A stretch of 64,000 bases of DNA, taken from contig NC_081555.1 of the NCBI RefSeq assembly GCF_963082655.1, positions 27,057,766 through 27,121,765 of the forward strand, given 5' to 3'. Source of the stretch: Stomoxys calcitrans (lineage: Eukaryota; Arthropoda; Insecta; Diptera; Muscidae). A program made the position numbers and the translations under genes. Below are positions 22,508 through 34,000 of this stretch, in pieces. The number at the start of each line of letters is the position of its first letter. Within the stretch, counting starts at the first letter, position 1. The notes beneath the pieces are model-generated. The model searched no databases and was not told the DNA's origin. It worked only from the letters and a program-made list of their open reading frames with translations.

Positions 22508-24215
22508 TTATACCCACCACCACAGGATAGGGGCATACTAATCATTTCGTTTGTAATACATCGAGATATTGATCTAAGACCCTATAAAGTATATAAATTA
22601 TGGATCGTCTCAACATCCTTAGTCGTCCGCCGGTCCGTATGTCCGTCCACCCGTATGTAAACGTCTGTCGAAATCACGATAGCGGTCGAATGCGTAAAGC
22701 TAAATGCAAATTGCAAATTTTGCCCATGAACATTCCACTAAGGAACAGGGTTGCCCCTGTCCTTCTCACATATCAATGAGTGCAGTCTGATTTAAGTTTT
22801 AATGTCATTGATAAAGGGCCTCCTTTTTATAGTCGAGTCCGAACGGCGTGCGATACCTCTTTGGAGAGAAGTTTTACATGGCATAGTACCTCACAAATGT
22901 TGCCAGCATTAGGAGGGGAAAACCACCGCTGAAAATTTTTTCTGATGGTCTCGCCAGGATTCGAACCCAAGCGTTCAGCGTCATAAGCGTCAAAGCTAGC
23001 CGCTTGAAATTTTGCATAAATACTTCTTATTGATGTTCGTCATTGGGGATTGTAAATGGATCATATCGGTTCAGATTTGGATATATCCCCCATATAAACC
23101 GATCCCCGGATTTGACTTCTTGAACCCTTAGAATCCTCAGTTTTCATTCGTTTTGGCTGAAATTTGGAACAAAGACTTGAGTTATGACGTCCAACATCCA
23201 CATGCCATGTATGATTTGAATCGGTCTTTAAACAGATGTAGCCCTATATAAACCGATCCCCGGATTTGACTTCTTGACCCCTTAGAATCCCGAGTTTTCA
23301 TCCTTTTTGGCTAAAATTGGGAACAAAAACTTCCATTATGACTTTCAACATTCATACCGAGTATAGTCTGAATCGGTCTACAAACAGATATAGCCCCCCA
23401 TATAAACCGATCCCCGGATTTGACTTCTTGAACCCTTAGAAGCCTCCATTTTTAACCGATTTGGCTGAAATTTAAAACAAAAAAAAAGACTTGAGTTATG
23501 ACGTCCAACATCCATGCCAAGTATGATCCGAGTCTGTCTATAAACAGGTATAGTCTCCATATAAACCGATCCACGATTAGACTTCTTGAGCCGCTAGAAG
23601 CCTCAATTTTTTCCGAATTGGCTAAAATTTGGAACAAAGGCTTGAGTTATGATTTCTTACATCCATGCCAAGAATAATTCGAATAGGTCTATAAACAGAT
23701 ATAGCCGCACATATAAAACGATCCCCGAATTTGACTTCTTGAGCCCTTACAATCCTCAATTTTCATTCGTTTTTGGCTGAAATTTGGAAAAAAATTTGGA
23801 CTTGAGTTATGACGTCCAACAAACATGCCATGTATGATCCGAATCGGTCTTTAAACAGATATAGTCCCCATATAAACCGATCCCCGTGTTTGACTTCTTG
23901 AGACCTTAAAAGCCTTAATTTTCATCCGATTTGGCTGAAATTTGGAAAAAATTTTGGACTTGTAACTTTCAACATCCATACCAAGCATGATCCGAATCTG
24001 TCTATAAAGAAATATAGCCCTCATATAAAACAATCCCCGGATTTAACTTCTTCAGCCCTTAGAAGCCTAATTTTTCACCTTATTTGGTTGAAATTTGGCC
24101 CAAAAACCTCATCAGTGCCATGTTTTATCCGAACCTGTCAAAATGGTGATATGGGTACCCAAAATTCGGCCCGGCCGAACTTTGGGTACCCAACCCAACT
24201 TTTACTTGTTTTTTT
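22508..24215 (+). mobile_element. DINE-like element, different subfamily, with extended terminal palindrome
   Basis: Left hairpin TATACCCACCACCACAGG, GTCY stretch near 22630, a SINE insertion, then ~8 core units (CCCCGGATTTGACTTCTTGA). The right end has a 39-nt near-palindrome at 24153-24191 (arms GGGTACCCAAA and TTCGGCC) before ACTTTTACTTGTTTTT. Confidence 0.7.
22703..22988 (-). mobile_element. tRNA-derived SINE, 5'-truncated, inside a DINE-like element
   Basis: The host element is interrupted at GCGTAAAGCTA, and a close copy of this string (GCGTCAAAGCTA) follows the SINE, consistent with a ~12-bp target duplication. The head stops before the A box. B-box region near 22967. Confidence 0.8.
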
Positions 24216-24261
24216 GAAAGTTTGTCCTTAGGGAATATTTCATTAAAATTTATTTTTACCT

Positions 24262-25660
24262 TTTAACCCCCCAAGGAAAACACCAACTTATTTAGAATTT
24301 TGAACAATGTTTTTTTTTTATTTTCATATTCTGAACGAATTTCAATTGCATTTCGAATTTAATTCTAACAATGACTTGACTAGAAGTATATTTTGATTTG
24401 TATCTAGAGTGGGTGAGCAGACAGCGTACTCAACCCAATGTTTGTATGTTTGTATTATGGTTGTATACCAACCAGTACATTGCATATCTGGTTATTGTAT
24501 TTGTTTTTGCTTTCTGTAGATAGATAATGATGAGATAAAAGTAAATAGGTAGACATGTAGTCATATAATATCTAATTCCTGTCATATAATTCCTAGATTC
24601 CATCGTATCGCATCTCATTGTAGACAATCATTAATCGAACATAGTTTAACTATAAGACGAGTTATGTGTCAAATTGCAGGTCCGCATTCAAGTTTTGTTT
24701 AAATCGATTCTCTTAAACGCTAAGAATTTTCAAAAACTTTTTTTTTACCTAAAACTATTATGGGTTTTGTTTGTGTCATTTGTTCTCGTATGGGGAGGAA
24801 GAAGGAAATTTAAAATGTTGTTCCTGGGGTTGGACAAACCCCCATTTTATTTTATTATTATTTATTTGTTTTGTGTTTTAAAAAAAGGAAAAAGTACATA
24901 CATAAAGTAACAATCAGTCTAACAAAGTGATACCAGTATTCTTTTTTTGTTTAGTTAAGTTCATGGGGTTTTTTTTGTGGGGGTACTAGAAACCACACAT
25001 AATCGAAACTTCTTGGGAAAACATATAAATTCATAATATTTATCCTTATACAAATTATACAAATGGAGGGCTTTAAGTTTGGTTTTTTGTGTTTCATTTG
25101 CGAGAAGGTATTTTTCAACATAACAATTGGATGATCCTTAAAATATTTGTGAGAAGGCAAGTTTTGTATTTAAATTTCCAAAAAACACATACAAATATAT
25201 TGTGAATTCATATATAACTTACTTAAATTATATTTAAACTTATAATTAAGCACTTTGTATTATTTTTTCGGAGTTTTTCTTTTTCTTTCAAAGTATGTAG
25301 GCATTTAAAAATCATAATACACTAAAACTAGTTTTTACATAGCTTGTAGTTAATTTCATAAGGGAGACTAAAAGAATTTGTTTTACAACTATGTATATTG
25401 GTAAACGCATTTTCTGGCCTTTGCCTTTTATTTATTTTAGGTTGGTTAGTGGTTAACCCAAAAAAACTAAACCTAAAAACAGGATTTAAAATTGTATGGA
25501 GCTTAAAAAATCTTTGTGGTTTTTCCAATATATGCCTGTTTATAAAGAATTACTCTGCACACATGACCCATTGTTATACATTTAAAAAGCCATGATCAGT
25601 GGTTTAATGGTTTAGTTAACAGGCTTTCCATATCAATTCGTTTAAACAAGTTACAGGACT
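24262..25660. other. No gene seen: AT-rich
   Basis: Long T runs and weak frames on both strands without family features. Confidence 0.5.
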
Positions 25661-25906
25661 TCTTATCTAAAATTATTATCACTCATACGACCCCCATGAC
25701 CATAATTCAATATGCATTTTAAAAACTCAAATGAATTGGTATGGAAACCAACACAACCACTAATAACTCAGTGATACATCTTCTTTTGTTTACTGTTTGT
25801 AGTTGTGATGTGTGCAAACCTTTTCTTTTTCAAAACGCAAAAAGTATTTAGTGGCGTTGATTTATCATATTGACCAAATTATATCTTAAATAAGAAAAAA
25901 TATAAT
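25661..25906 (+). repeat. Direct repeat, copy 1 (~245 bp)
   Basis: TATCTAAAATTATTATCACT through to AATAAGAAAAAAT; second copy at 26271-26508. Confidence 0.85.
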
Positions 25907-26270
25907 TTTTTATTTGCTTTTGAAATTATTCAAGTGCAAATTTGTAAAATTATATCTCCATAGCTTAATAATGTTTAAGAGTTGTAATTATTTAGTATAT
26001 AGATCGCCTAAGGGGGAGCCAAAACTCATAAAAACTATCGCTAAGCATGTAATTCAAGGGCTAGCTTAATATTAATTAAAATGCCATAAAGATGTTACTG
26101 CGAAAGATGAAGAAATCAAGACATTTCAAAAATTATACAATTCACCCTAAATCGTATCTTTATTTTACTTTGGTAGCAGCTTGATTGGACATCTTGCACC
26201 ATTTAAGTATGAAGAGACAAATACTAAAGGTTTTAAGAAGGGAGATTTTATCAAGTTCCGGCACACATTA

Positions 26271-26508
26271 TCTAAAATTATTATCACTCATACGACCCCC
26301 ATGACCATAATTCAATATGCATTTTAAAGACTCACAGGAATTGTTATAGAAACTAGCACAACCACTAATAATTCAGTGATAAATCTTCTTTTGTTTACTG
26401 TTTGTAGTTGTGATGTGTGCAAACCTTTTCTTTTTCAAAACGCTAAAAGTCTTTAAAGGCGTTAATTTATCTATTGACCAAATTGGATTTTAAATAAGAA
26501 AAAATTTC
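26271..26508 (+). repeat. Direct repeat, copy 2 (~240 bp)
   Basis: Same sequence as 25661-25906 with roughly a dozen or more differences (AAAGACTCACAGG versus AAAAACTCAAATG). Spacing 610 bp. Family unknown. Confidence 0.85.
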
Positions 26509-26719
26509 GTTTTTCATGTGTAATTTCGGTCCCACTAAATTGTAGCAGCTGATCGGCTTCAAGGCTATGACTGTGATCTATGGCCCTAATTGTTGCTTTA
26601 ACACTTTCGGAAAGCTCTGGATCAATCACTACAGGGCGGAGTATTGCTTCCACTGCTTTTGAATGAACCCAAGCACAGTGGAGTGGAAAAAAATAAGTGG
26701 AAATATGTCCGCCATTCAA
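26471..26719 (-). other. Unidentified coding-like fragment
   Basis: A minus frame includes AVEAILRPVVIDPELSESVK and AIDHSHSLEADQLL, amphipathic and protein-like, but with no recognisable family, splice signals or start. It ends inside the 26271-26508 repeat, so may be a decayed transposon or gene fragment. Confidence 0.25.
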
Positions 26720-27208
26720 GAACGGGTAAAGATATCTTCATGAAATTTTACGTGGTTAAAGCTTACGTGGTTTTTCATATCATCTAACAAATAGCTTCTC
26801 TCAATTCGTTTGAAATTTCATATATGTTTCTCTATTTTATATATATTTTGGAAAGGCCAGGAAAGGTCAGGACGTGTTTTATAATAAAATGCTAAAGTTC
26901 AAAGAAAAATTTTAAATAAGTGTTGTATTATTTGAATAAAACCCAAATGAGCAGAAATTCTGCAATTTTGTGAATACAAAAATTCAAATGGAAATGATCA
27001 TAAAGTTAAAACCGATAAAGATATCGATAAATATAGATAAAGATATTTTTACATTGTTTCATAGATACACTAGTCGAACTGGGCCCGCTCCGCTGCGCCT
27101 TCTTTAACTCTCTAATATCTTTTTAGGATGGGGTATTTCGGGGGTGGGGTAGTCACCCAAACACTTGGCCCTTAAATTAAATATATGATTTGTGGATAAA
27201 TGTCAAAT

Positions 27209-28078
27209 ATTGGGTTGCCCAAAAAGTAATTGCGGATTTTTCATATAGTCGGCGTTGACAAATTTTAAGCAAATTTTAAGCATTAATCGAATTGGATCGT
27301 CATGTAACTGAGCGTGAGATAGGAGAGAAGCTAAATATACCAAAATCAACCGTTCATTATCACATAAAAAGTCTTGGACTGGTGAAAAAGCTTGATATTT
27401 GGGTACCACATGTATTGAAAGAAAATCATTTAACAAACCGAATCAACGCTTGTGATATGCAGCTTAAACGCAATGAATTCGATCCGTTTTTAAAACGAAT
27501 CATAACTGGAGATGAAAAATGGATTGTTTACAACAACGTTAGTCGAAAACGATCATGGTCCAAGCATGGTGAACCAGCTCAAACCACTTCAAAGGCTGAT
27601 ATCTACCAAAAGAAGATTACGCTGTCTGTTTGGTGGGATTGGAAGGGTGTTGTATATTTTGAGCTGCTTCCAAGGGACCAAACGATTAATTCGGATGTTT
27701 ACTGTCAACAATTGGACAAATTGAATACAGCCATCAAGGAGAAGCGACCAGAATTGGTCAATCGTAAAGGTGTCATATTCCACCAGGACAACACTAGACC
27801 GCACACATCTTTGGTCACTCGCCAAAAACTGAGTGAGTTTGGCTGAGATCTTTTGATGCGTCCACCATATAGCCCTGACCTTGCACCATCAGACTACTAT
27901 TTATTTCGATCTTTGCAAAACTCCTTAAATGGTAAAACTTTCGGCAATGATGAGGCTATAAAATCGCTTTTTACAGAGAAAAGCCAGAAGTTCTATGAGC
28001 GTGGAATACTAAATTTGCCAGGAAGATGGCAAAAGGTTATCGAACAAACTGGCAATTATATATTTGATTAAAGTTCTG
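27209..28078 (+). mobile_element. mariner-like transposon, N-terminally deleted and 3'-truncated, one nonsense codon
   Basis: The left terminal inverted repeat (TTGGGTTGCCCAAAAAG) starts at 27209 after a TA. The frame 27292-28071 encodes the mariner catalytic core: TGDEKW (first Asp), HQDNTRPH (second Asp) and YSPDLAPSDY (third Asp), with 34 positions between the last two (D,D34D). A TGA at 27844-27846 replaces the expected Trp just before the third Asp; the frame then continues intact to YIFD and stop. The first ~100 residues, including most of the paired DNA-binding region, are missing after a short AAATTTTAAGC duplication. Sequence is lost 3' of about 28078, so no right repeat exists. Cannot be autonomous. 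The terminal repeat resembles mellifera-type mariners, which I have not verified. Confidence 0.85.
27292..28071 (+). pseudogene. mariner transposase pseudogene
   Basis: Two in-frame parts, 27292-27843 and 27847-28071, are separated by a single TGA. HTH-like residues (EREIGEKLNIPKSTVHYHI) remain at the start, then linker WVPHVL and the DDD core. No frameshift was seen, so the copy is relatively young. Confidence 0.85.
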
Positions 28079-30014
28079 TTTGATGGTGGGATGGAGCCCA
28101 GGGTCTTTGTCTGAGTATCAATATCCGGAAAATCGATCAATTTCTATCCTAAATAGCTTTTATATAATAGGGAGGTATTTTGGGGTGGGTTGGCTCTTCA
28201 ATGGGATATCAAATTCGTTTTTTTTTCTCTCAAGTACCTGTTGTTTGAGCTCTATATTGTCGTAATTGGTATATATATATATATCCATTTAGTTGGTTTT
28301 GGGTGGCCCTCGAGGTACCCGACCCCAACAATAGAAACCATGTTTTGGTTTTGGTAACTGTGAGAGTGTCAAAAAAAATCTCGAACGAATCACATTGTCA
28401 ATCTCCGAGATCTGGTGTTTTTGAAAATCAGAATAATGAGTGCTCTTTCGAGGAGGGATGAAACCTCAGACATTTCGACTCAAATGTGAATATCAAATTC
28501 GTGCTCCACTTCCAAATCACTTTAATTTGAGCCTCATATTGCCATGGTCGGTAAGTATGAACCGTTTGGATGGTGTTTTGGGGGTCGGGCGCCCACCTGC
28601 ACTTTGCCCTGAAAATAGATATCAAATTCGTTCTTTACTCCCTAATACCGTTGATTTGAGCCCCATATTGAAATAAAGTTCAGTTTAGGGGGTGCATACA
28701 CTTGGCTCCAAAATTGGATATCAAATTCGTTTTCTACTCTCAAATACCTTTCATTAGGTCCCATATTGTCATAATGGGTCAATTAGCCTATTTGAGGTAT
28801 TTTTAAGAGGAAAAGCGCCATCTAGACTTGAACGCAAATGTAAATGTCTTATTCTTATTGGTATTACCAAATACCATTTGAGTCCCATATAGCCATGGTC
28901 GGCTGATATGCCCATTTGAGGGTATTTGGGGGTGGGTCGACCTCCCATTGCTTGGACTTATTTGTTTATGCCATATTTGTAATCTAATGTATTTGGGGGT
29001 GGGTCGACCTCCCATTGCTTGGACTTATTTTTTTATGCCATATTTGCAATCTAATGCCGAATACTTTTTATTTGAGTCCCATATTGACATGAACGTCGAG
29101 GAGTTTTGGGGTTGGGGTGGCCCCCGCTGGGTACTTGAACCCAAAATTTAATACGATACTCGTTTTCTTCCCATGTTGTGCTTATCAGTCCACTTTTGGT
29201 TTTGGGTGGCGTTTTTGGGGTAAGTGGGAGGGTCGTTCACCACCCAATATCTAAAAATTATATAACCTATGTTTCCTTCCACAAAAACCTACACAATCTG
29301 TGAAAATTTTAAGAAAATTGCTTGAGCCGTTTTTGATTCTACAAAACAAACAAGTAAACCGAGTCATGATGGGTCATAAGCCATTTTTGGGGATTGGGTG
29401 ACCCCCTACACTTCGATCGGATTTTATATGCCAGATTCGTAATCTACTCCCCAATACCTTTCATTTGAGCCCCATATTGATATGGACGTTGCATTTGGCT
29501 GCTTTTAGAAGTTTTGGGGTTAGGGCGACTTCCTGGGTACTTGGAATCAATTTTAAATACCATATTAATATTCTACTCTCCACTACCTTGCATTTGATAT
29601 CTATATTGTCCTTATTGGTCCACTTTTGATTTTGGGTGGTGTTTTAGGGGTCACCGGGGAACGTTCGGCCCCTTCCGATATCAACAAATTATAAAGCCTT
29701 TTCCTCCTTCCTGACTCCCGAATACCTTTCATTTGAGTCCCATATTGTCATGGTCGTCATATAAACTTATTTTGGTGGGTTTTGCGTCCCCCCGGCTACT
29801 GGGACCCAATTTTTATACGAAATTCGTAGTGTGCTCCTGAATACTTTTCATTTGAGTCCCATATTGTCCCGATCGGTTCACTTTTAATTTTGGGTAGTGT
29901 TTTGGGGTAAGGGGGAGGGTCCGCCGCTTCCCGATATCAAAAAATTTTAAAGCCTATGTTCCCTTCTAGACCAACCTACACAATCTGTGAAAATTTCAAG
30001 GAAATCAGTTCAGC

Positions 30015-30090
30015 CGTTTTTGAGTCTACATTGAGAACCCAGGGACTGAGATCTGTTTTAGACTGCCTGACCACAGTACGGTCCTGCGTT
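30015..30090 (+). mobile_element. LINE-A RNase H scrap
   Basis: GAGAACCCAGGGACTGAGATC and the next ~45 bp match LINE-A. Confidence 0.6.
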
Positions 30091-30134
30091 GCCCCTGTTC
30101 CTTAGTGGAATATTCATGGGCAAAATTTGCATTT
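30091..30134 (+). mobile_element. SINE tail fragment
   Basis: Only the last ~44 bp of the SINE (GCCCCTGTTCC...TTTGCA) directly after a LINE-A RNase H scrap. Confidence 0.6.
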
Positions 30135-30139
30135 ACAAA

Positions 30140-30728
30140 GGGAATGACTAGTATACCCTCAACCTATGGTAGTGGGCATAAAAACATTTAAAATTGTACT
30201 TCCTTTCCGGATTGAGCCAGAGCTTTTAAAATTGGGATACAGTTACACCTTGACTTCTGACTGTGCAGCATCGGGTGTAGCGAAGCAACCGGGCGTATGC
30301 CAGTACTTCTCTAAAGAGGGTGAACCATTTCAACCTGTATGATAGGGGTAAACAATATATGGCCATCTTAAAACGGTTCGCGTTTACATCTCCAAACAAA
30401 TTATAACAACTTTATATGCAGCCTCACTAAATTTAATCATCCAAAGGCTAGTCAAAATAGTTTGAGGGCATCCTTAAATACTCTCTTCACCTAAAAGACC
30501 CTTAGACGATCTAAACGATATTCTTTATGATTTCTTCATTCTTTAACTATGTTTTTTTATCATTTAATGTATATTTTTCTATACTACTGCTATTACTATT
30601 AGCCAAGCACAAGGAGTCATCGAGCTCCTGGCCTATGTCAGAGTGTCTTGTTTCATTTTACAACTAAATTTTGACAATATCGTTTGAAATAATGTTTCCA
30701 AGTATTGTATGTAACTACTATCAGCCTA

Positions 30729-30762
<34 letters not shown>

Positions 30763-31041
30763 GGTCAATCGTTAGTTCTTTCTGCTGTTTTTTTTTCAAC
30801 GTCATTATTGTTTGCTATTGAAAAAAGTTCTAGCAATCACTCATAAAGTTTTAATACTCAATTCTTTGGCACCATAATATACGACAGTTCCTCAATTCTA
30901 ACGATTACTACTACACTTAGAGCACAACCTAATCATCATCAGTGATTTTTGTTGGAGTTTCCTTGGAGCTTACAAGGAAACTTAATTGTCAGTTGATAGT
31001 TTTCTCATATCTTCTCTCTCTTGCTCTCTCTTTCATTTGCT
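30140..31041. other. Cep164 3' flank and 3' UTR; TCTG/TCTA microsatellite
   Basis: A CTGT/CTAT tetranucleotide run at about 30730-30764. No canonical AATAAA was located close to the Cep164 stop on the minus strand. Confidence 0.5.
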
Positions 31042-34000
31042 TTAAGAGTTGCCAGGTGATGGTCCCACTGCTCCCACGGGACTAACACCACCCTCACTGC
31101 CCGAAGCATTATTGGGTGTCAATTGACCACTGGCAGCCTGAGGACTTGTTAACCCCAAGTTTTTGGGACTGGCCAGCTCATGTTCATTTTTGGCCTGTTT
31201 CAGCCAATTACGTATATCACGTGTTCTCTCCACCAGGCTGTTGGTATAGTTGATGGCTTTGGGATTTTGAGAGGCTATGGTCTTGGCAGCCATCATGGAA
31301 TTTTGCATGCGATCTATGGTGGAGGTATTGCCAGAGCTTAGTTTTCGATAACCCTCACGGCGATCTGAAAATGTAAAAAAATTTTAATACCTAGGCCTTA
31401 GTCTTGTTCTTAAATTCATAAATAAATACCTGGTGTTGGACTTATGGGAGTGGTTCCCGCTCCTGGGGAACCCATCATATGAGACCAATTCAATTCTGCT
31501 GGCGGTATCATGGGTATGTTAAAACCTTTAGCAAAAAAGGTTTTTGGAATTTAGTTCTCCTCATATATTTTTTTTTTCATTTTGTTATTCTCACCTGTCT
31601 GCTGACCTCCTCTGCCCAACAAATCCAATATCTCTCTTATTTCCGCATTCAATATTTCCAAATTCTTTATGCACTCATTGGACTCCAAATTGTGAAACTC
31701 TCTGCGCTTATTTAGATTCTGAGTATCGCCGCTGGCCAAATCGGTACTACTAAAACCGGAGCTAGACTGAGACGACAAATCACTCAAAGTTGCATCTTCT
31801 TTTGGCTCCACACTCAATAGGTCGAGCGATGCCTTGTTGCCAGCTTTGTCACATATGCGCATGACACTCTGCTCCAAATGGCGCAGCCGTATGACCTTCT
31901 CGCCCAACAAGGCACGTGTCCGATGCAGTGTCACCTCCATTTCGGTGAGATCTTTCTCTTCCTGTATCAGCTGTTCGAGACTGTGACGTGTGGCCATGTT
32001 ATTGTGCCTTTGCTTGATTTCTCGCTGTCTAGCTCTAAAGGTAGTTCTTTGCGAACGCAATGACTCCTTAGCTCGGCGTACCGAATCCCTCTCCAGGTGT
32101 ATGCGATGTTTGAAGAACTCCAATTCGGAACTGGAGCCTGCGGCATAGTCCGCATTCGATATGTCCGAGAAGGGATAGCGCAAATGATAGGTGGCCTCCA
32201 AGGCATTGTCGGGTAATTGATCTTCTAGGTCTTCTAGCTTTTGCAGTTGATGGCGCAGATTCTCCACTGGGGTACAGGGACGTTCATTTTTAATGTTGTC
32301 CGTATTGAGGCGAGATGTTGAGGCCGATTTGAGTCTTGTGAATTGCTTTTTGCGCTGTTGAGGCTGTTGCGGTCCTGCACCACTGCCGCGACGAGAGTTG
32401 TTATTGTTCTCCACATTGCTGGCAAAGGCCTCCGAATCAGAATTGCCATTATCGCTGAGAGCTGTACTAGGCGTCAGCAGATATCTGCCTTTGGGATAAT
32501 TATTGGATATAGTGGTATCGGATTGGCTGACCGAGGTGGTGTCATCTTGCACCCTTAGATGGCGGGCATACTTGGGCGAGGCCCCGGGTCTCCGCGAACT
32601 TGAGGACACCACTCTTTCGGAGCTGCGCTCTGTAGATGGTGTGGTGTCCTTGCTGGCATTCACCAGATGAGTCTTATTGGGCACTGGAGGCTTGGAGCTT
32701 TGTCCACTCCCCGGTGTAGTGCTAGCCGAACGATTTTCACTACTCACCGTTGTAATTGGAGGCCTATGTGAAGTCGAACGTTCTGTCTCTGAGCCTGTGG
32801 TGGTAGTATGCAAATTCTTTTGCTGCAAGGCCTGGGCTTCTCTGCGGCGATTGCGCCTCTCCACCGAAAGTTTGACCTCCGTCTTTAGACGGGCATACTT
32901 CTCTTTTAGACAGCGATATTTATCCTCCAGCAGGCGTTTCTCACAACGCACCTTCTCATAGAGCCTCTCCTCACCGGACTCCTTCATGCGTTGGCGTTCG
33001 GCTTCCAGCTCATCATTGAGTTTATCCTTCATCTGCTGCAGTTTTGTGGCATGCTCCTTCTTAATCATTTCCTCCTCGCTCTTCAGATCGCGTTCCAGCT
33101 CCTCCAATATCTCCGCGTGATTCTTTTGCACCGTGGCCATTTGGGTTTTGTGCTCATCGACCACAGTGTTGCGCTTCCCCTCGTATTCCTCCTCTATTTG
33201 TCTGCGGTATTCTGCCATTTCCAATTCCAGGGCTTCCTCAGTTTGGTGGCGAAATGAAGTCAAGCGTAGATCATATTCATGGCGTATGTTGCGCAGTTTC
33301 TGTTCATGGTCCTTTTTAATTTGGCTGATTTCTTGTTGCAGCTGCTCCTCCATCTTCTCGCGTTCCTCTTTGATCCAAGTCTGCCTTTGTTTCTCCAAGG
33401 ATTCCCTTAACTCCTCCATGGATTTTTCTTGTGATTCTGCGGATTTGCTGGAATCCGAGGAGGAGGAAGCTTTTTCATTGTCCTTCTTCAACAAGTTGAC
33501 CAGCTTGGAGGCCACCCTAAAGGAACGTGTTGTGGGTCTTTCATTTTTGGACATGCGCAATTTCTTTTCCAGCAGCTCTACATCACGGCTATGACGGCGA
33601 CCCAGTTCATCCAAATCGAAAGGATTGTTGCCAGGACATTCGGACTCATAGCCATCCTCGCTTATCCACATAGGCCTGTCTTTGTCCATTTCAAAGGAAT
33701 TGTCATCTGAGTCCTTGTCTTTGCTGGCTTCATTCTTTTCCGGGTCTTTCCTCAGAAAGCCCACCAGTTTGGAGGCCACCTTAAAGGATCTTACCGTTGA
33801 GGGTTTCTCACTAGCCTGCACCACCACCTGTGCAGGTTTTGCAGGCTCAACCTCAACCGCCAGGTCGTCCATCTCAAAGGGATTGTTGGAGGGACTGTGG
33901 GCCATGGCGGCAGGTTCTTGCTTGTTCACAACAATGCTATGCCCAGAACTGCCTTTGGAGTCAGAATCGGTGTCCTCATACATGGGTTTCACCGCTCCTA

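Larger units (their letters stand above)
27060..30050 (+). repeat. Diverged ~100-bp tandem repeat element, split by the mariner
   Basis: Repeated ATTTGAGTCCCATATTG, TTTTGGGGTGGG and GGGTACTTGGACCC-like blocks, ending with CAATCTGTGAAAATTTCAAG and GCCGTTTTTGAGTCTAC at both 29.3 and 30.0 kb. The flank 27060-27208 and the part after 28078 belong to the same element, so the mariner inserted into it. No coding capacity seen. Confidence 0.7.
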
